Of a DNA stretch of 64,000 bases, positions 34,417-41,119 are shown one piece after another. The position numbers and the translations under genes are program-made. Source of the stretch: an uncultured Eubacteriales bacterium (GTDB lineage Bacteria; Bacillota; Clostridia; Oscillospirales; Acutalibacteraceae); the NCBI GenBank assembly GCA_934486635.1, contig CAKSPZ010000002.1, positions 1-64,000 on the forward strand. Direction: 5' to 3'. The notes under the pieces were generated by a model. The model did not search any database. It worked only from the letters and a program-made list of their open reading frames with translations, and had not been told where the DNA came from. Position 1 is the stretch's first letter, and the number at the start of each line of letters is the position of its first letter.

Positions 34417-34788
34417 GTGATTATAAAACGTGGTGATATATTTTATGCTGATTTAAGCCCTGTAGTAGGTTCTGAACAGGGTGGTATTAGACCTGTTTTA
34501 ATTGTCCAAAATGACGTTGGAAATAAATTTAGCCCTACCGTTATTGCTGCTGCTATTACCAGTCAACATTCAAAAACTAATTTACCTACACATATTCAAT
34601 TACAAGCTCACGGTTGTGGTCTTGCAAAAGACTCTGTAGTACTTCTAGAACAAATCAGAACACTGGATAAAAAAAGATTAAAAGAAAAAATGGGCTCTCT
34701 TGATAATATTGCTATGAATTTAGTAGATGAAGCTTTATCCATAAGTTTTGGACTTTTAAACAATTATGTTATAAAAGAAGCTACATAA
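34417..34788 (+). CDS. MazF/EndoA-type mRNA interferase
   Basis: The 123-residue protein begins MIIKRGDIFYADLSPVVGSE and carries GGIRPVLIVQND, HSKTNLPTHIQL and LLEQIRTLDKKRLKEKMG, the full PemK/MazF (EndoA) pattern of Firmicutes. It is expected to cut single-stranded mRNA at a short specific sequence. I set the start at GTG 34417 because CGGAG lies about 10 bases upstream and the protein then matches the family N-terminus; the frame also opens at GTG 34408, too close to the ribosome site. The cognate antitoxin gene normally lies directly upstream, often behind alr, but none is present here. Confidence 0.9.
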   Translation: MIIKRGDIFYADLSPVVGSEQGGIRPVLIVQNDVGNKFSPTVIAAAITSQHSKTNLPTHIQLQAHGCGLAKDSVVLLEQIRTLDKKRLKEKMGSLDNIAMNLVDEALSISFGLLNNYVIKEAT

Positions 34789-34867
34789 TAATAAAAATAA
34801 GTTTCTTTTATTATTTTTTAATATTGAAAAAATATGCTAATAAATTACGGTATTACAATCATTAAAT

Positions 34868-34900
34868 AAATCTCCCTCAGTTTCACCGAGGGAGATTTAT
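34868..34900. terminator. Hairpin between mazF and the paralogue cluster
   Basis: AAATCTCCCTC (34868-34878) is complementary to GAGGGAGATTT (34888-34898). It lies between the rightward mazF stop and the leftward first paralogue stop, so it probably ends both. T runs are short. Confidence 0.65.
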
Positions 34901-35023
34901 TACTTATTAAGTATAACTTTTCATTGCATCTGCTGTTATCTATAAACTTAAATTATTTTTGTGAAGTTATCATTTCAAGGCTCCAAGAGTTTCGCAAATT
35001 TATATTATATCTTTAACTGCTTT

Positions 35024-35809
35024 CTATTGTTGTCCTTCTATTCTACGTTGCCTTATCCAATCTTTGTGTTCTTGATAATATTGTCTTTGTTTTTCATTTA
35101 GTCTATCTTTGTGTTCTTGATAATATTGTCTGTGTTGTTCTTTTATTCTCTCTTTGTTTTCTTCTCTATATTGTCTCTTTTGTTCTTTTGTTCTATCTTT
35201 GTTCTCTTGATAATATTGTCTGTGTTGTTCTTTTATTCTCTCTTTGTTTGCTTGATAATACTGTCTGCGTTGTTCATTTAGTTTATCTTTGTTTGCTTGA
35301 TAATATTGTCTTGCATTTTCATTTATTCTCTCTTTGTTTGCTTCTCTATATTGTCTTGCTTTCTCTTTTATATTTTCCTGATTTTTCTTATCTAGGACGT
35401 GATATCTAACTACATTTGCTTCTATCTCAAACTTCTGTCCGACTTTCTCATAAATTTGTTGGTCACTAAGATTAGGTTCCTTCTCTTTAATTTGTTCATA
35501 TGCTTCTTTTAATTTATTTCGTTTTTCCTCTGTAATTGGGTTTCTCACTCTACCTTTTGCTTGTTTTTCTTGGTTTAATTCGTACTCATCATATTCTTGA
35601 TAATATTGTCTAGCCTGTTCCTCTAGTTTTGCTTTATTATCTTCAATATATTTCTTGTACGCTTCTAAACCTAGGTCTTGATTTCGAACAGTTTTTGTGT
35701 ATTTTTCTTGATTTAACTCATTATTATCCTCCGGCAATGCAAATACAGATATATTGCATATTGATAAAATTGTCAATAAACTCAAAATGGTTGCTATTAT
35801 TTTTTTCAT
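35024..35809 (-). CDS. Exported HTH/Tyr-repeat paralogue 1 (long form)
   Basis: First (leftmost) of eight related leftward genes. The 261-residue product has a signal peptide (1-24, cleavage after SVFA), the family post-cleavage motif ELNQEKY, and a segment VRNQDLGLEAYKKYI (41-55) with a stray RQYY unit. A helix-turn-helix-like domain follows (about 92-140: ITEEKRNKLKEAYEQIKEKE, then QQIYEKVGQKFEIEANVVRYH). Residues 152-256 are seven 15-residue repeats of the type RQYYQANKERIKEQH. Composition is very rich in Glu, Lys, Arg, Gln and Tyr, and no Cys remains after the signal. The repeat is predicted to be one long helix. Function is unknown; the HTH together with a signal peptide is unexpected. 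ATG 35809 follows AAGGAG. It may run into paralogue 2's transcript. Confidence 0.85.
   Translation of the reverse strand: MKKIIATILSLLTILSICNISVFALPEDNNELNQEKYTKTVRNQDLGLEAYKKYIEDNKAKLEEQARQYYQEYDEYELNQEKQAKGRVRNPITEEKRNKLKEAYEQIKEKEPNLSDQQIYEKVGQKFEIEANVVRYHVLDKKNQENIKEKARQYREANKERINENARQYYQANKDKLNEQRRQYYQANKERIKEQHRQYYQENKDRTKEQKRQYREENKERIKEQHRQYYQEHKDRLNEKQRQYYQEHKDWIRQRRIEGQQ
35042..35356 (-). repeat. Seven 45-bp (15-residue) coding repeats in paralogue 1
   Basis: Codons 152-256 form seven units of RQY(Y/R)(Q/E)xxK(E/D)R(I/L/T)(K/N)Exx. The units differ by point changes but stay at 15 codons each, with recurring DNA such as TTGATAATATTGTC on the plus strand. Confidence 0.85.
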
Positions 35810-35872
35810 ATATAAAAGCTCCTTAAATATTTTTATTAATTCACATTATAAAACAAAATATCATTACAACAG

Positions 35873-36307
35873 TCATTGTAATGATTTAATCAATTCTATT
35901 AAAATTTGAATTTTATTTAATTCATTGTCTTCTTCGCTGTGTTGTTTATAGTATTTCTTTCGTTTCTCTTTATTTTTTTCATTATACTGCCTTGTGTATT
36001 CCCGATAATGTTCATAATCTTTTGTTCTTAAGCTACAACGTTTAATAGTAGATACAGATATATTAAATTTCTTACTAACAATCTCACAAATTCTCTCTTT
36101 GGTAAATTCCGGATTTTGTTTTTTTATTTTTATAAATTCTCTTTTTACATTTTTTCGCAGTTCTTCTGAAATATGTTTTCTAGATTTTTTACTTGCATAT
36201 TTTTCTTGATTCAACTCATTATTATTTCCTGTTAATGCAAATGCAGATACATTTCCTACTGATATTAATGTGACTAAGACTAAAACAATTGCTACAATTT
36301 TTTTCAT
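35873..36307 (-). CDS. Exported HTH/Tyr-repeat paralogue 2 (short form)
   Basis: The shortest member, 144 residues: signal peptide 1-24 (ending NVSAFA), ELNQEKYASKK, then the HTH-like domain (about 44-88; HISEELRKNVKREFIKIKKQ, ERICEIVSKKFNISVSTIKR). Only about one and a half Tyr-rich units follow (RQYNEKNKEKRKKYYKQH), and the tail ends NKIQILIELIKSLQ, a hydrophobic helix-like end. It is the clearest version of the helix-turn-helix pattern, with I-C-E-I-V as the first helix and S-V-S-T-I-K-R as the second. Its KEKRKKYxKQH segment is shared with paralogue 5. ATG 36307 follows AAGGAG, as in the neighbours. Function unknown. Confidence 0.8.
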   Translation of the reverse strand: MKKIVAIVLVLVTLISVGNVSAFALTGNNNELNQEKYASKKSRKHISEELRKNVKREFIKIKKQNPEFTKERICEIVSKKFNISVSTIKRCSLRTKDYEHYREYTRQYNEKNKEKRKKYYKQHSEEDNELNKIQILIELIKSLQ

Positions 36308-36501
36308 ATATTAAAAACTCCTTAAATATTTTTAATAGCTTATATTAATACAAATTATATTTTTTATCTTATAAAAGACAAAATGCTTTTATACTAATTT
36401 AAAATAAAAATGTATCTCCTAATTTTTTACTAGGGGATATTTATCAATTTTATCTTTTTATTAATAAACATTATAAAGCTTTACTGTAATGGCAACATCT
36501 A

Positions 36502-37062
36502 TTACAGAAACTTAAAAAGCTCCTCTAGCATTCGCAAATTTGCTATCCTTTTTTCCCCTTCTTCTCTTTGTTTTATTTCCTTTTCTTTAATTTTTTTACT
36601 GTATTGTCTGTAATACTCTTTTTGTTTTTCTTTATTTTTTTCATAATACTGTTTATAAGCCGCCCTTATCTTAACTTTGTTTTTTTCATAATATTGTTTG
36701 TTTCTTCTCCTTTGTTCTTCTTTATTGTCTTCTCTATATTGCTTTGAGCGTTTCTGATAATTCTCATACTCTTCAGGAGATAAAATAAAATTTTTAACAG
36801 ATGATACAGATATGCTAAATTTTTCTCCTACAACCTCACAAATTTTTTTGTTACTAAGTGTTGGATTCTGATCTTTTATTGCATTAAATTCTTTCCTTAC
36901 ACTATTTTTTGTTTCTTCTGAAATACGCCACCTTCTAGATGGATTTTTTGTATATTGTTCCTGGTTTAATTCACTGCCGTCTCCTGACGATGCAAATGCA
37001 GGTATACTGCCCACGGATAATAAAGCGATTAAGCTTAATATAATTACTGTTATTTTTTTCAT
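36502..37062 (-). CDS. Exported HTH/Tyr-repeat paralogue 3
   Basis: 186 residues: signal peptide 1-24 (ending IPAFA), SELNQEQYTKN, an HTH-like domain (about 46-92; RISEETKNSVRKEFNAIKDQ, KICEVVGEKFSISVSSVKNF), a linker LSPEEYENYQKR and four 15-residue units (KQYREDNKEEQRRRN to RQYSKKIKEKEIKQR). The tail EEGEKRIANLRMLEELFKFL ends in a hydrophobic helix-like stretch. It is the closest relative of paralogue 4 (shared RISEETKNSVR and PEEYENYQKR) and shows the intact tail that paralogue 4 has lost by frameshift. ATG 37062 follows AAAGGAG. No enzyme motif is present. Confidence 0.82.
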   Translation of the reverse strand: MKKITVIILSLIALLSVGSIPAFASSGDGSELNQEQYTKNPSRRWRISEETKNSVRKEFNAIKDQNPTLSNKKICEVVGEKFSISVSSVKNFILSPEEYENYQKRSKQYREDNKEEQRRRNKQYYEKNKVKIRAAYKQYYEKNKEKQKEYYRQYSKKIKEKEIKQREEGEKRIANLRMLEELFKFL

Positions 37063-37223
37063 ATGTAAAAAAACTCCTTTAACATTTTAGTATTTATATC
37101 CTGTAAAACAATTTATTCTTTTTATTATCTTAAAAAAGAATAAATAAAAATTTTCTGCTTTATATAAAATTTAATATCAAAATGCATTGCTTAAATTCCA
37201 CGGTAAATACTTTTACCTATTAA

Positions 37224-37298
37224 TTATAAACTTTCTCTAATTTCTAGATGTTGGTTAATTTTTTTCTCCCATTCTTCTCTTTGTTTTATTTCCCTTTC
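37224..37298 (-). other. Out-of-frame remnant of the paralogue 4 tail
   Basis: Reading one frame over from the paralogue 4 stop gives KEREIKQREEWEKKINQHLE followed by IRESL and a stop at 37224-37226. This aligns with the in-frame tail of paralogue 3 (KEKEIKQREEGEKRIAN). It shows the ancestral frame continued about 60 bases beyond the present stop. Confidence 0.75.
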
Positions 37299-37816
37299 TT
37301 TATTTTTTTATAGTTTTGTTTAGCATTTTCTATGCATCTCTCTCTGTTTTCTATATAGTATTGCCTACTATAATCGTGACATTTTTCTTTATTTTCTTCA
37401 TAGTATTGTCTGGAATATTTTTTAAATCTATCTTGGTTTTTTTCATAATATATTTTTTGAGATATCTTTAGTTTTTCTTTATTATTTTCTCTATATTGTT
37501 TGGCGCGTTTCTGATAATTCTCATATTCTTCAGGAGGTAAAGCAAAATGTTTAACAGAGGACGTAGATATGCTATATTTTTTACTTAATATTTCATAAAT
37601 CTTTGAATTACTATATTTTTGATTCTGATCTTTTATTGTTTTAAACTCTTCTCTTACACTATTTTTTGTTTCTTCTGAAATGCGTCTTCTTGATGCAGGC
37701 TTTGTGCTCTTTTCTGAATTTAATTCATTACTATTTTCTAATACTGCAAATACAGAAATATTGCATACTGATAGGGCTATAATTAAACTTAGCATTGTTG
37801 CTATTATTTTTTTCAT
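37286..37816 (-). CDS. Exported HTH/Tyr-repeat paralogue 4 (C-terminus shifted by 1-nt deletion)
   Basis: 176 residues: signal peptide 1-24 (ending ISVFA), ELNSEKSTKPASRR, an HTH-like domain (about 45-91; RISEETKNSVREEFKTIKDQ, KIYEILSKKYSISTSSVKHF), the linker PPEEYENYQKRAKQYREN and four 15-residue units including two with Cys (RQYYEENKEKCHDYS, RQYYIENRERCIENA). The frame stops after KQNYKKIKKGK. Compared with paralogue 3, ATTAAAG has become ATAAAG, a one-base deletion that moves the rest of the tail out of frame. The lost tail is still readable in the next frame to 37224. The protein may still be made, shortened by about 22 residues. The two added Cys are unlike most siblings. Confidence 0.8.
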   Translation of the reverse strand: MKKIIATMLSLIIALSVCNISVFAVLENSNELNSEKSTKPASRRRISEETKNSVREEFKTIKDQNQKYSNSKIYEILSKKYSISTSSVKHFALPPEEYENYQKRAKQYRENNKEKLKISQKIYYEKNQDRFKKYSRQYYEENKEKCHDYSRQYYIENRERCIENAKQNYKKIKKGK

Positions 37817-37917
37817 TTTTTAAACTCCTTGAATATTTTTTGCTTTTTCGCAAAAATGCAGATTTCTTTTACATCGCTTAATGTTAAAAACACTTAAATA
37901 TTTCTTAACGGTCACAA

Positions 37918-38460
37918 TTAAAACTCTGAAAAATCATTAAATTTTTGTATATCGGTTGAGTCTATTTCCGATTCTTCTATTTCTTCAAATGATATTTCTT
38001 TATTTATATATATCTGTTGCATTAATTCATCCAATACTTTCATTTCATCATTTTCTCTATGTTGTTTACAATATTTCTTACGCTTTTCTTTATTTCCTAT
38101 ATAGTAACTTTTTCTGAATTTATTCATATTCTCTTTGTTTTTACCATAATAATCCTGATAGATATCATAACTTTTAAGAGGCATACTAAAATGTCTAACG
38201 GAATATATAGGTATATTAAAATCCTTACTAATAATCTTACAAATTTTGTTATCATTAAAGCTTGGATTTTCTTTTTTTATCTCTAAAAATGCCTCCATTG
38301 CACTATTTTTGGTTTGCTCTGAAATGTGTCTTTTTGATAAACTCTTTTTATATTTTTCTAGATCAAATTCATCACCATTTTTTAATACTGCAAACACAGA
38401 TATATTTCCTAATGATAGTAAAGTAATTAAACTTAATAACATTACTACTATTTTTTTCAT
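37918..38460 (-). CDS. Exported HTH/Tyr-repeat paralogue 5 (acidic tail)
   Basis: 180 residues and the most diverged member. Signal peptide 1-24 (ending ISVFA), then EFDLEKYKKSL instead of ELNQEKY, an HTH-like domain (about 44-90; HISEQTKNSAMEAFLEIKKE, KICKIISKDFNIPIYSVRHF) and two weak Tyr-rich units (FRKSYYIGNKEKRKKYCKQH). The C-terminal 45 residues are acidic (ISFEEIEESEIDSTD) and end FNDFSEF, unlike the others except the aromatic-acidic end of paralogues 6 and 8. Its signal-peptide DNA and upstream region are nearly identical to those of paralogue 7 and belong to the 394-bp duplication. Function unknown. Confidence 0.78.
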   Translation of the reverse strand: MKKIVVMLLSLITLLSLGNISVFAVLKNGDEFDLEKYKKSLSKRHISEQTKNSAMEAFLEIKKENPSFNDNKICKIISKDFNIPIYSVRHFSMPLKSYDIYQDYYGKNKENMNKFRKSYYIGNKEKRKKYCKQHRENDEMKVLDELMQQIYINKEISFEEIEESEIDSTDIQKFNDFSEF

Positions 38461-38808
38461 TCTTTAAACACCTTTAATATCTTTTATTTTTCCAAAAAAT
38501 AAATTAACAAATTTTTACTTTTTCACGTAAAAAGCAATAAAAATATCACAGTTTTTACTGAGATATTTTTATTTATTGATTATAATTTTATATATGTAGT
38601 TAGCATAAAATCAAAATGTTTTTATTTAATATTCAAACATAAAAAAGTCATCCCATGTTGAATTGCTCGATACACTTCTTTCTAACGTTTCTATTTTATC
38701 TGACACTAATTCTTCACCTTTTTTAAGTTTTTTCTGTCTTTTTTCTTTGTTGTTTTTATAGTATTGCCTGTTATATAATTGTATTTTTTCTTGGTTTTTT
38801 TCTTTATA
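38415..38808. repeat. 394-bp exact duplication, copy 1
   Basis: Identical by eye to 39858-40251, offset 1443 bp. It spans the first codons of paralogue 5, the intergenic gap and the 3' part of paralogue 6. Identity stops abruptly at both ends, inside coding sequence. Confidence 0.9.
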
Positions 38809-39141
38809 CTCTCTATTGTATTTCTTAATCTTTTTTTTATTTTGGTTATAATATTTTCTATAGTCTTCACTGCTTTCATAACGTTGAACAGTAGAAAAAG
38901 ATACGTTAAATGCCTCACTAACAATTTTATAAATTTTCCTTTGAGTAAGTTCTGGATGTTGGTTTCTCATATTTGCACATTCTTTTTTTATAGCATTTTG
39001 GGTTTCTTCTGAAATACGTTTTCTTGATACACTTTTTTGGGGGTTCAACTCATTATTATCCTCTAGTAACGCAAACACAGATGTACTTTCTATTGATAGT
39101 AAAGTAATTAAACTTAATACTGTTGCTGTTATTTTTTTCAT
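38626..39141 (-). CDS. Exported HTH/Tyr-repeat paralogue 6
   Basis: 171 residues from ATG 39141, chosen because AAGGAG precedes it and the product then starts with the family's MKKITATVLSLITLL signal peptide; the longer frame adds 15 unrelated residues. After cleavage (SVFA) come ELNPQKSVSRK, an HTH-like domain (about 39-84; RISEETQNAIKKECANMRNQ, RKIYKIVSEAFNVSFSTVQRY), three 15-residue units (RKYYNQNKKKIKKYN, REYKEKNQEKIQLYN, RQYYKNNKEKRQKKL) and the tail SVSSNSTWDDFFMFEY. The last about 60 residues are identical to paralogue 8, due to the 394-bp duplication. Confidence 0.82.
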   Translation of the reverse strand: MKKITATVLSLITLLSIESTSVFALLEDNNELNPQKSVSRKRISEETQNAIKKECANMRNQHPELTQRKIYKIVSEAFNVSFSTVQRYESSEDYRKYYNQNKKKIKKYNREYKEKNQEKIQLYNRQYYKNNKEKRQKKLKKGEELVSDKIETLERSVSSNSTWDDFFMFEY

Positions 39142-39372
39142 TTGTATAAACTCCTTAAATATTTCATTAAGTTTATTATAAAACAAATTACCTCTTATAT
39201 TTTTCTAAAAAAGAAAATTAATGATTTTTCCCTATTTTGCACAAAAAACTATCTTTTATTTCGATTTAATGTAAAAAATGTCTTCCAGTATCACTAGGAG
39301 ACATTTTGGGATGATTTATTATAGTCTTTCACATGGTATTTTCATAAACTCAAAAAGTTTTTTTTATAATTA

Positions 39373-39903
39373 TTATAGTAACTTAAAAAGCTTTTCTAAC
39401 TTCTGAGCATAGTCTAAATCTTTTTTATCTTCTATTTCTATATGCATCCTCTCTTTATTTATTTTATAGGATTGTCTACATTTTTCTCGATACTTTTCTT
39501 TGCGGTTTCTATAATATTGCCTAGCATATTCCTTTATTTTTGCTTTGTTTTTTTCTTTATATAATCTTACAGTCTCCAATCTTTTCTCTTTGCTCTTTTC
39601 AAGGTATTTTTGATAAGATTGTTCCTTGCTATAACGCAACACGGAAGATACCGACACATTAATTTTATTCCCAACGAATTCACAAATTCTTTTTTGAGTA
39701 AAATTCGGGTTATCTTTTTTCACTTTTGCAAATTCTTCTCTTATTCTATTTTTAGCTTCTTCTGAAATAAATCTTCTAGACATACTCTTTATATTTTTTT
39801 CTGAGTTTAATTCACTATCATTTTCTGACGATGCAAATACAGATATACTTCCTGATAATAGTAAAGTAATTAAACTTAATAACATTACTACTATTTTTTT
39901 CAT
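39373..39903 (-). CDS. Exported HTH/Tyr-repeat paralogue 7
   Basis: 176 residues: signal peptide 1-24 (ending ISVFA), SSENDSELNSEKNIKSM, an HTH-like domain (about 45-91; FISEEAKNRIREEFAKVKKD, KRICEFVGNKINVSVSSVLRY), a linker KEQSYQKYLEKSKEKR and three Tyr-rich units (RLYKEKNKAKIKEYA, RQYYRNRKEKYREKC, RQSYKINKERMHIEI). The tail ends DYAQKLEKLFKLL, a hydrophobic helix-like end resembling paralogues 2 and 3. Its first codons are part of the 394-bp duplication shared with paralogue 5. Function unknown. Confidence 0.82.
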   Translation of the reverse strand: MKKIVVMLLSLITLLLSGSISVFASSENDSELNSEKNIKSMSRRFISEEAKNRIREEFAKVKKDNPNFTQKRICEFVGNKINVSVSSVLRYSKEQSYQKYLEKSKEKRLETVRLYKEKNKAKIKEYARQYYRNRKEKYREKCRQSYKINKERMHIEIEDKKDLDYAQKLEKLFKLL

Positions 39904-40251
39904 TCTTTAAACACCTTTAATATCTTTTATTTTTCCAAAAAATAAATTAACAAATTTTTACTTTTTCACGTAAAAAGCAATAAAAATATCACAGTTTTTA
40001 CTGAGATATTTTTATTTATTGATTATAATTTTATATATGTAGTTAGCATAAAATCAAAATGTTTTTATTTAATATTCAAACATAAAAAAGTCATCCCATG
40101 TTGAATTGCTCGATACACTTCTTTCTAACGTTTCTATTTTATCTGACACTAATTCTTCACCTTTTTTAAGTTTTTTCTGTCTTTTTTCTTTGTTGTTTTT
40201 ATAGTATTGCCTGTTATATAATTGTATTTTTTCTTGGTTTTTTTCTTTATA
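39858..40251. repeat. 394-bp exact duplication, copy 2
   Basis: Second copy of 38415-38808, covering the start of paralogue 7, the gap with its small hairpin (AAATATCACAG / CTGAGATATTT region near 39988-40012) and the 3' end of paralogue 8. Confidence 0.9.
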
Positions 40252-40932
40252 TTGTCTTTGTTGTTCTCTTATTTTCTCTTTGTTTTCTTGATAATATTGT
40301 CTTAGTCTCTCTTTGTTTGCTTCTCTATATTGTCTTGCCTGTTCATTTAGTCTCTCTTTGTTTTCTTCCCTATATTGTCTTATTTTTTCTTTGTTTGCTT
40401 CTCTATATTGTCTTTGCTGTTCTTTTAGTCTATCTTTGTGTTCTTGATAATATTGTTTCTGTTGCTCATTTATTCTATCTTTGTGTTCTTGATAATATTG
40501 TCTGTGTTGTTCTTTTATTTTCTCCTTATTTTCTTGATAATATTGCCTGAATTTCTCTTTTTGATTTAACTCATGCTCCTTGTCTGCTTGATAACATGGT
40601 CTAGCCTGTTCCTCGAAATTTGCTTTGTTGTTTCCAATATATTCCTTGTAAACTTCAAAATCTAGGTCTTGATTTCGAACGACATTTGTACTTACATCAA
40701 ACTTCTGTCCGACTTTCTCGCAAATTTGTTTGTAACTAAGATTAGGCTCCTTCTTCTTAATTTGTTCAAATGCTTCTTTTAATTCTCTTCGTTTTTCCTC
40801 TGTAATGAGGGTTCTTGAGCTAGGCTTTGCTTGGTTTAACTCATTACTATCCCCTGGTAATGCAAACACAGATGTACTTCCTATTAATAGTAAAGTAACT
40901 AAGCTTAATGCTATTGATATTATCTTTTTCAT
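40069..40932 (-). CDS. Exported HTH/Tyr-repeat paralogue 8 (long form, mixed 15/11 repeats)
   Basis: 287 residues, rightmost and presumably promoter-proximal. Signal peptide 1-24 (ending TSVFA), ELNQAKPSSR, an HTH-like domain (42-86; LITEEKRRELKEAFEQIKKK, QICEKVGQKFDVSTNVVRNQ), then NQDLDFEVYKEYI (87-99) and residues 129-255 with nine Tyr-rich units. Seven units are 15 residues (RQYYQENKEKIKEQH type) and two are 11 residues (RQYREANKEKI, RQYREANKERL). The tail is identical to paralogue 6. The NQDL segment lies after the HTH here but before it in paralogue 1, evidence of module shuffling. ATG 40932 follows AAGGAG. Function unknown. Confidence 0.85.
   Translation of the reverse strand: MKKIISIALSLVTLLLIGSTSVFALPGDSNELNQAKPSSRTLITEEKRRELKEAFEQIKKKEPNLSYKQICEKVGQKFDVSTNVVRNQDLDFEVYKEYIGNNKANFEEQARPCYQADKEHELNQKEKFRQYYQENKEKIKEQHRQYYQEHKDRINEQQKQYYQEHKDRLKEQQRQYREANKEKIRQYREENKERLNEQARQYREANKERLRQYYQENKEKIREQQRQYKEKNQEKIQLYNRQYYKNNKEKRQKKLKKGEELVSDKIETLERSVSSNSTWDDFFMFEY
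40168..40548 (-). repeat. Mixed 45- and 33-bp coding repeats in paralogue 8
   Basis: Codons 129-255 alternate 15- and 11-residue units, the short ones lacking the final four residues (REQQ/NEQA type). Length changes occur in steps of four residues, about one helical turn. Confidence 0.8.
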
Positions 40933-41065
40933 TTGTAAGAGCTCCTTAAATAACTAAAGTTATTTATATTATAAAACAAATTTCATTTTTCATAATTCTA
41001 AAAAGGAAAGTTTACAAATTTCTGTTTTTTGTATAAAAAATATGTCCTCATACATAATTTTTAAT

Positions 41066-41102
41066 AAAAAAAGACTGTCTCTGCATAGACAGCCTTTTTT
41101 AC
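41066..41102 (-). terminator. Terminator after groEL
   Basis: On the minus strand GGCTGTCT (41094-41087) pairs with AGACAGTC (41080-41073) with one G-T pair, followed by a T7 run. It lies 18 bases beyond the groEL stop. Confidence 0.8.
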
Positions 41103-41119
41103 TATATATTTTTTTAATA

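Noticed and set aside
35042..35356. CRISPR-like array
   Set aside because: The 45-bp units are contiguous coding repeats with no spacers, in frame, and no cas genes are near.
38706..38924. Second leftward frame inside paralogue 6
   Set aside because: It is another frame of the same repeat DNA; no signal peptide or ribosome site.
35024..40932. Phage or insertion-sequence origin for the paralogue cluster
   Set aside because: No integrase, transposase, capsid or terminal inverted repeats were seen at its edges, and base composition resembles the neighbours.
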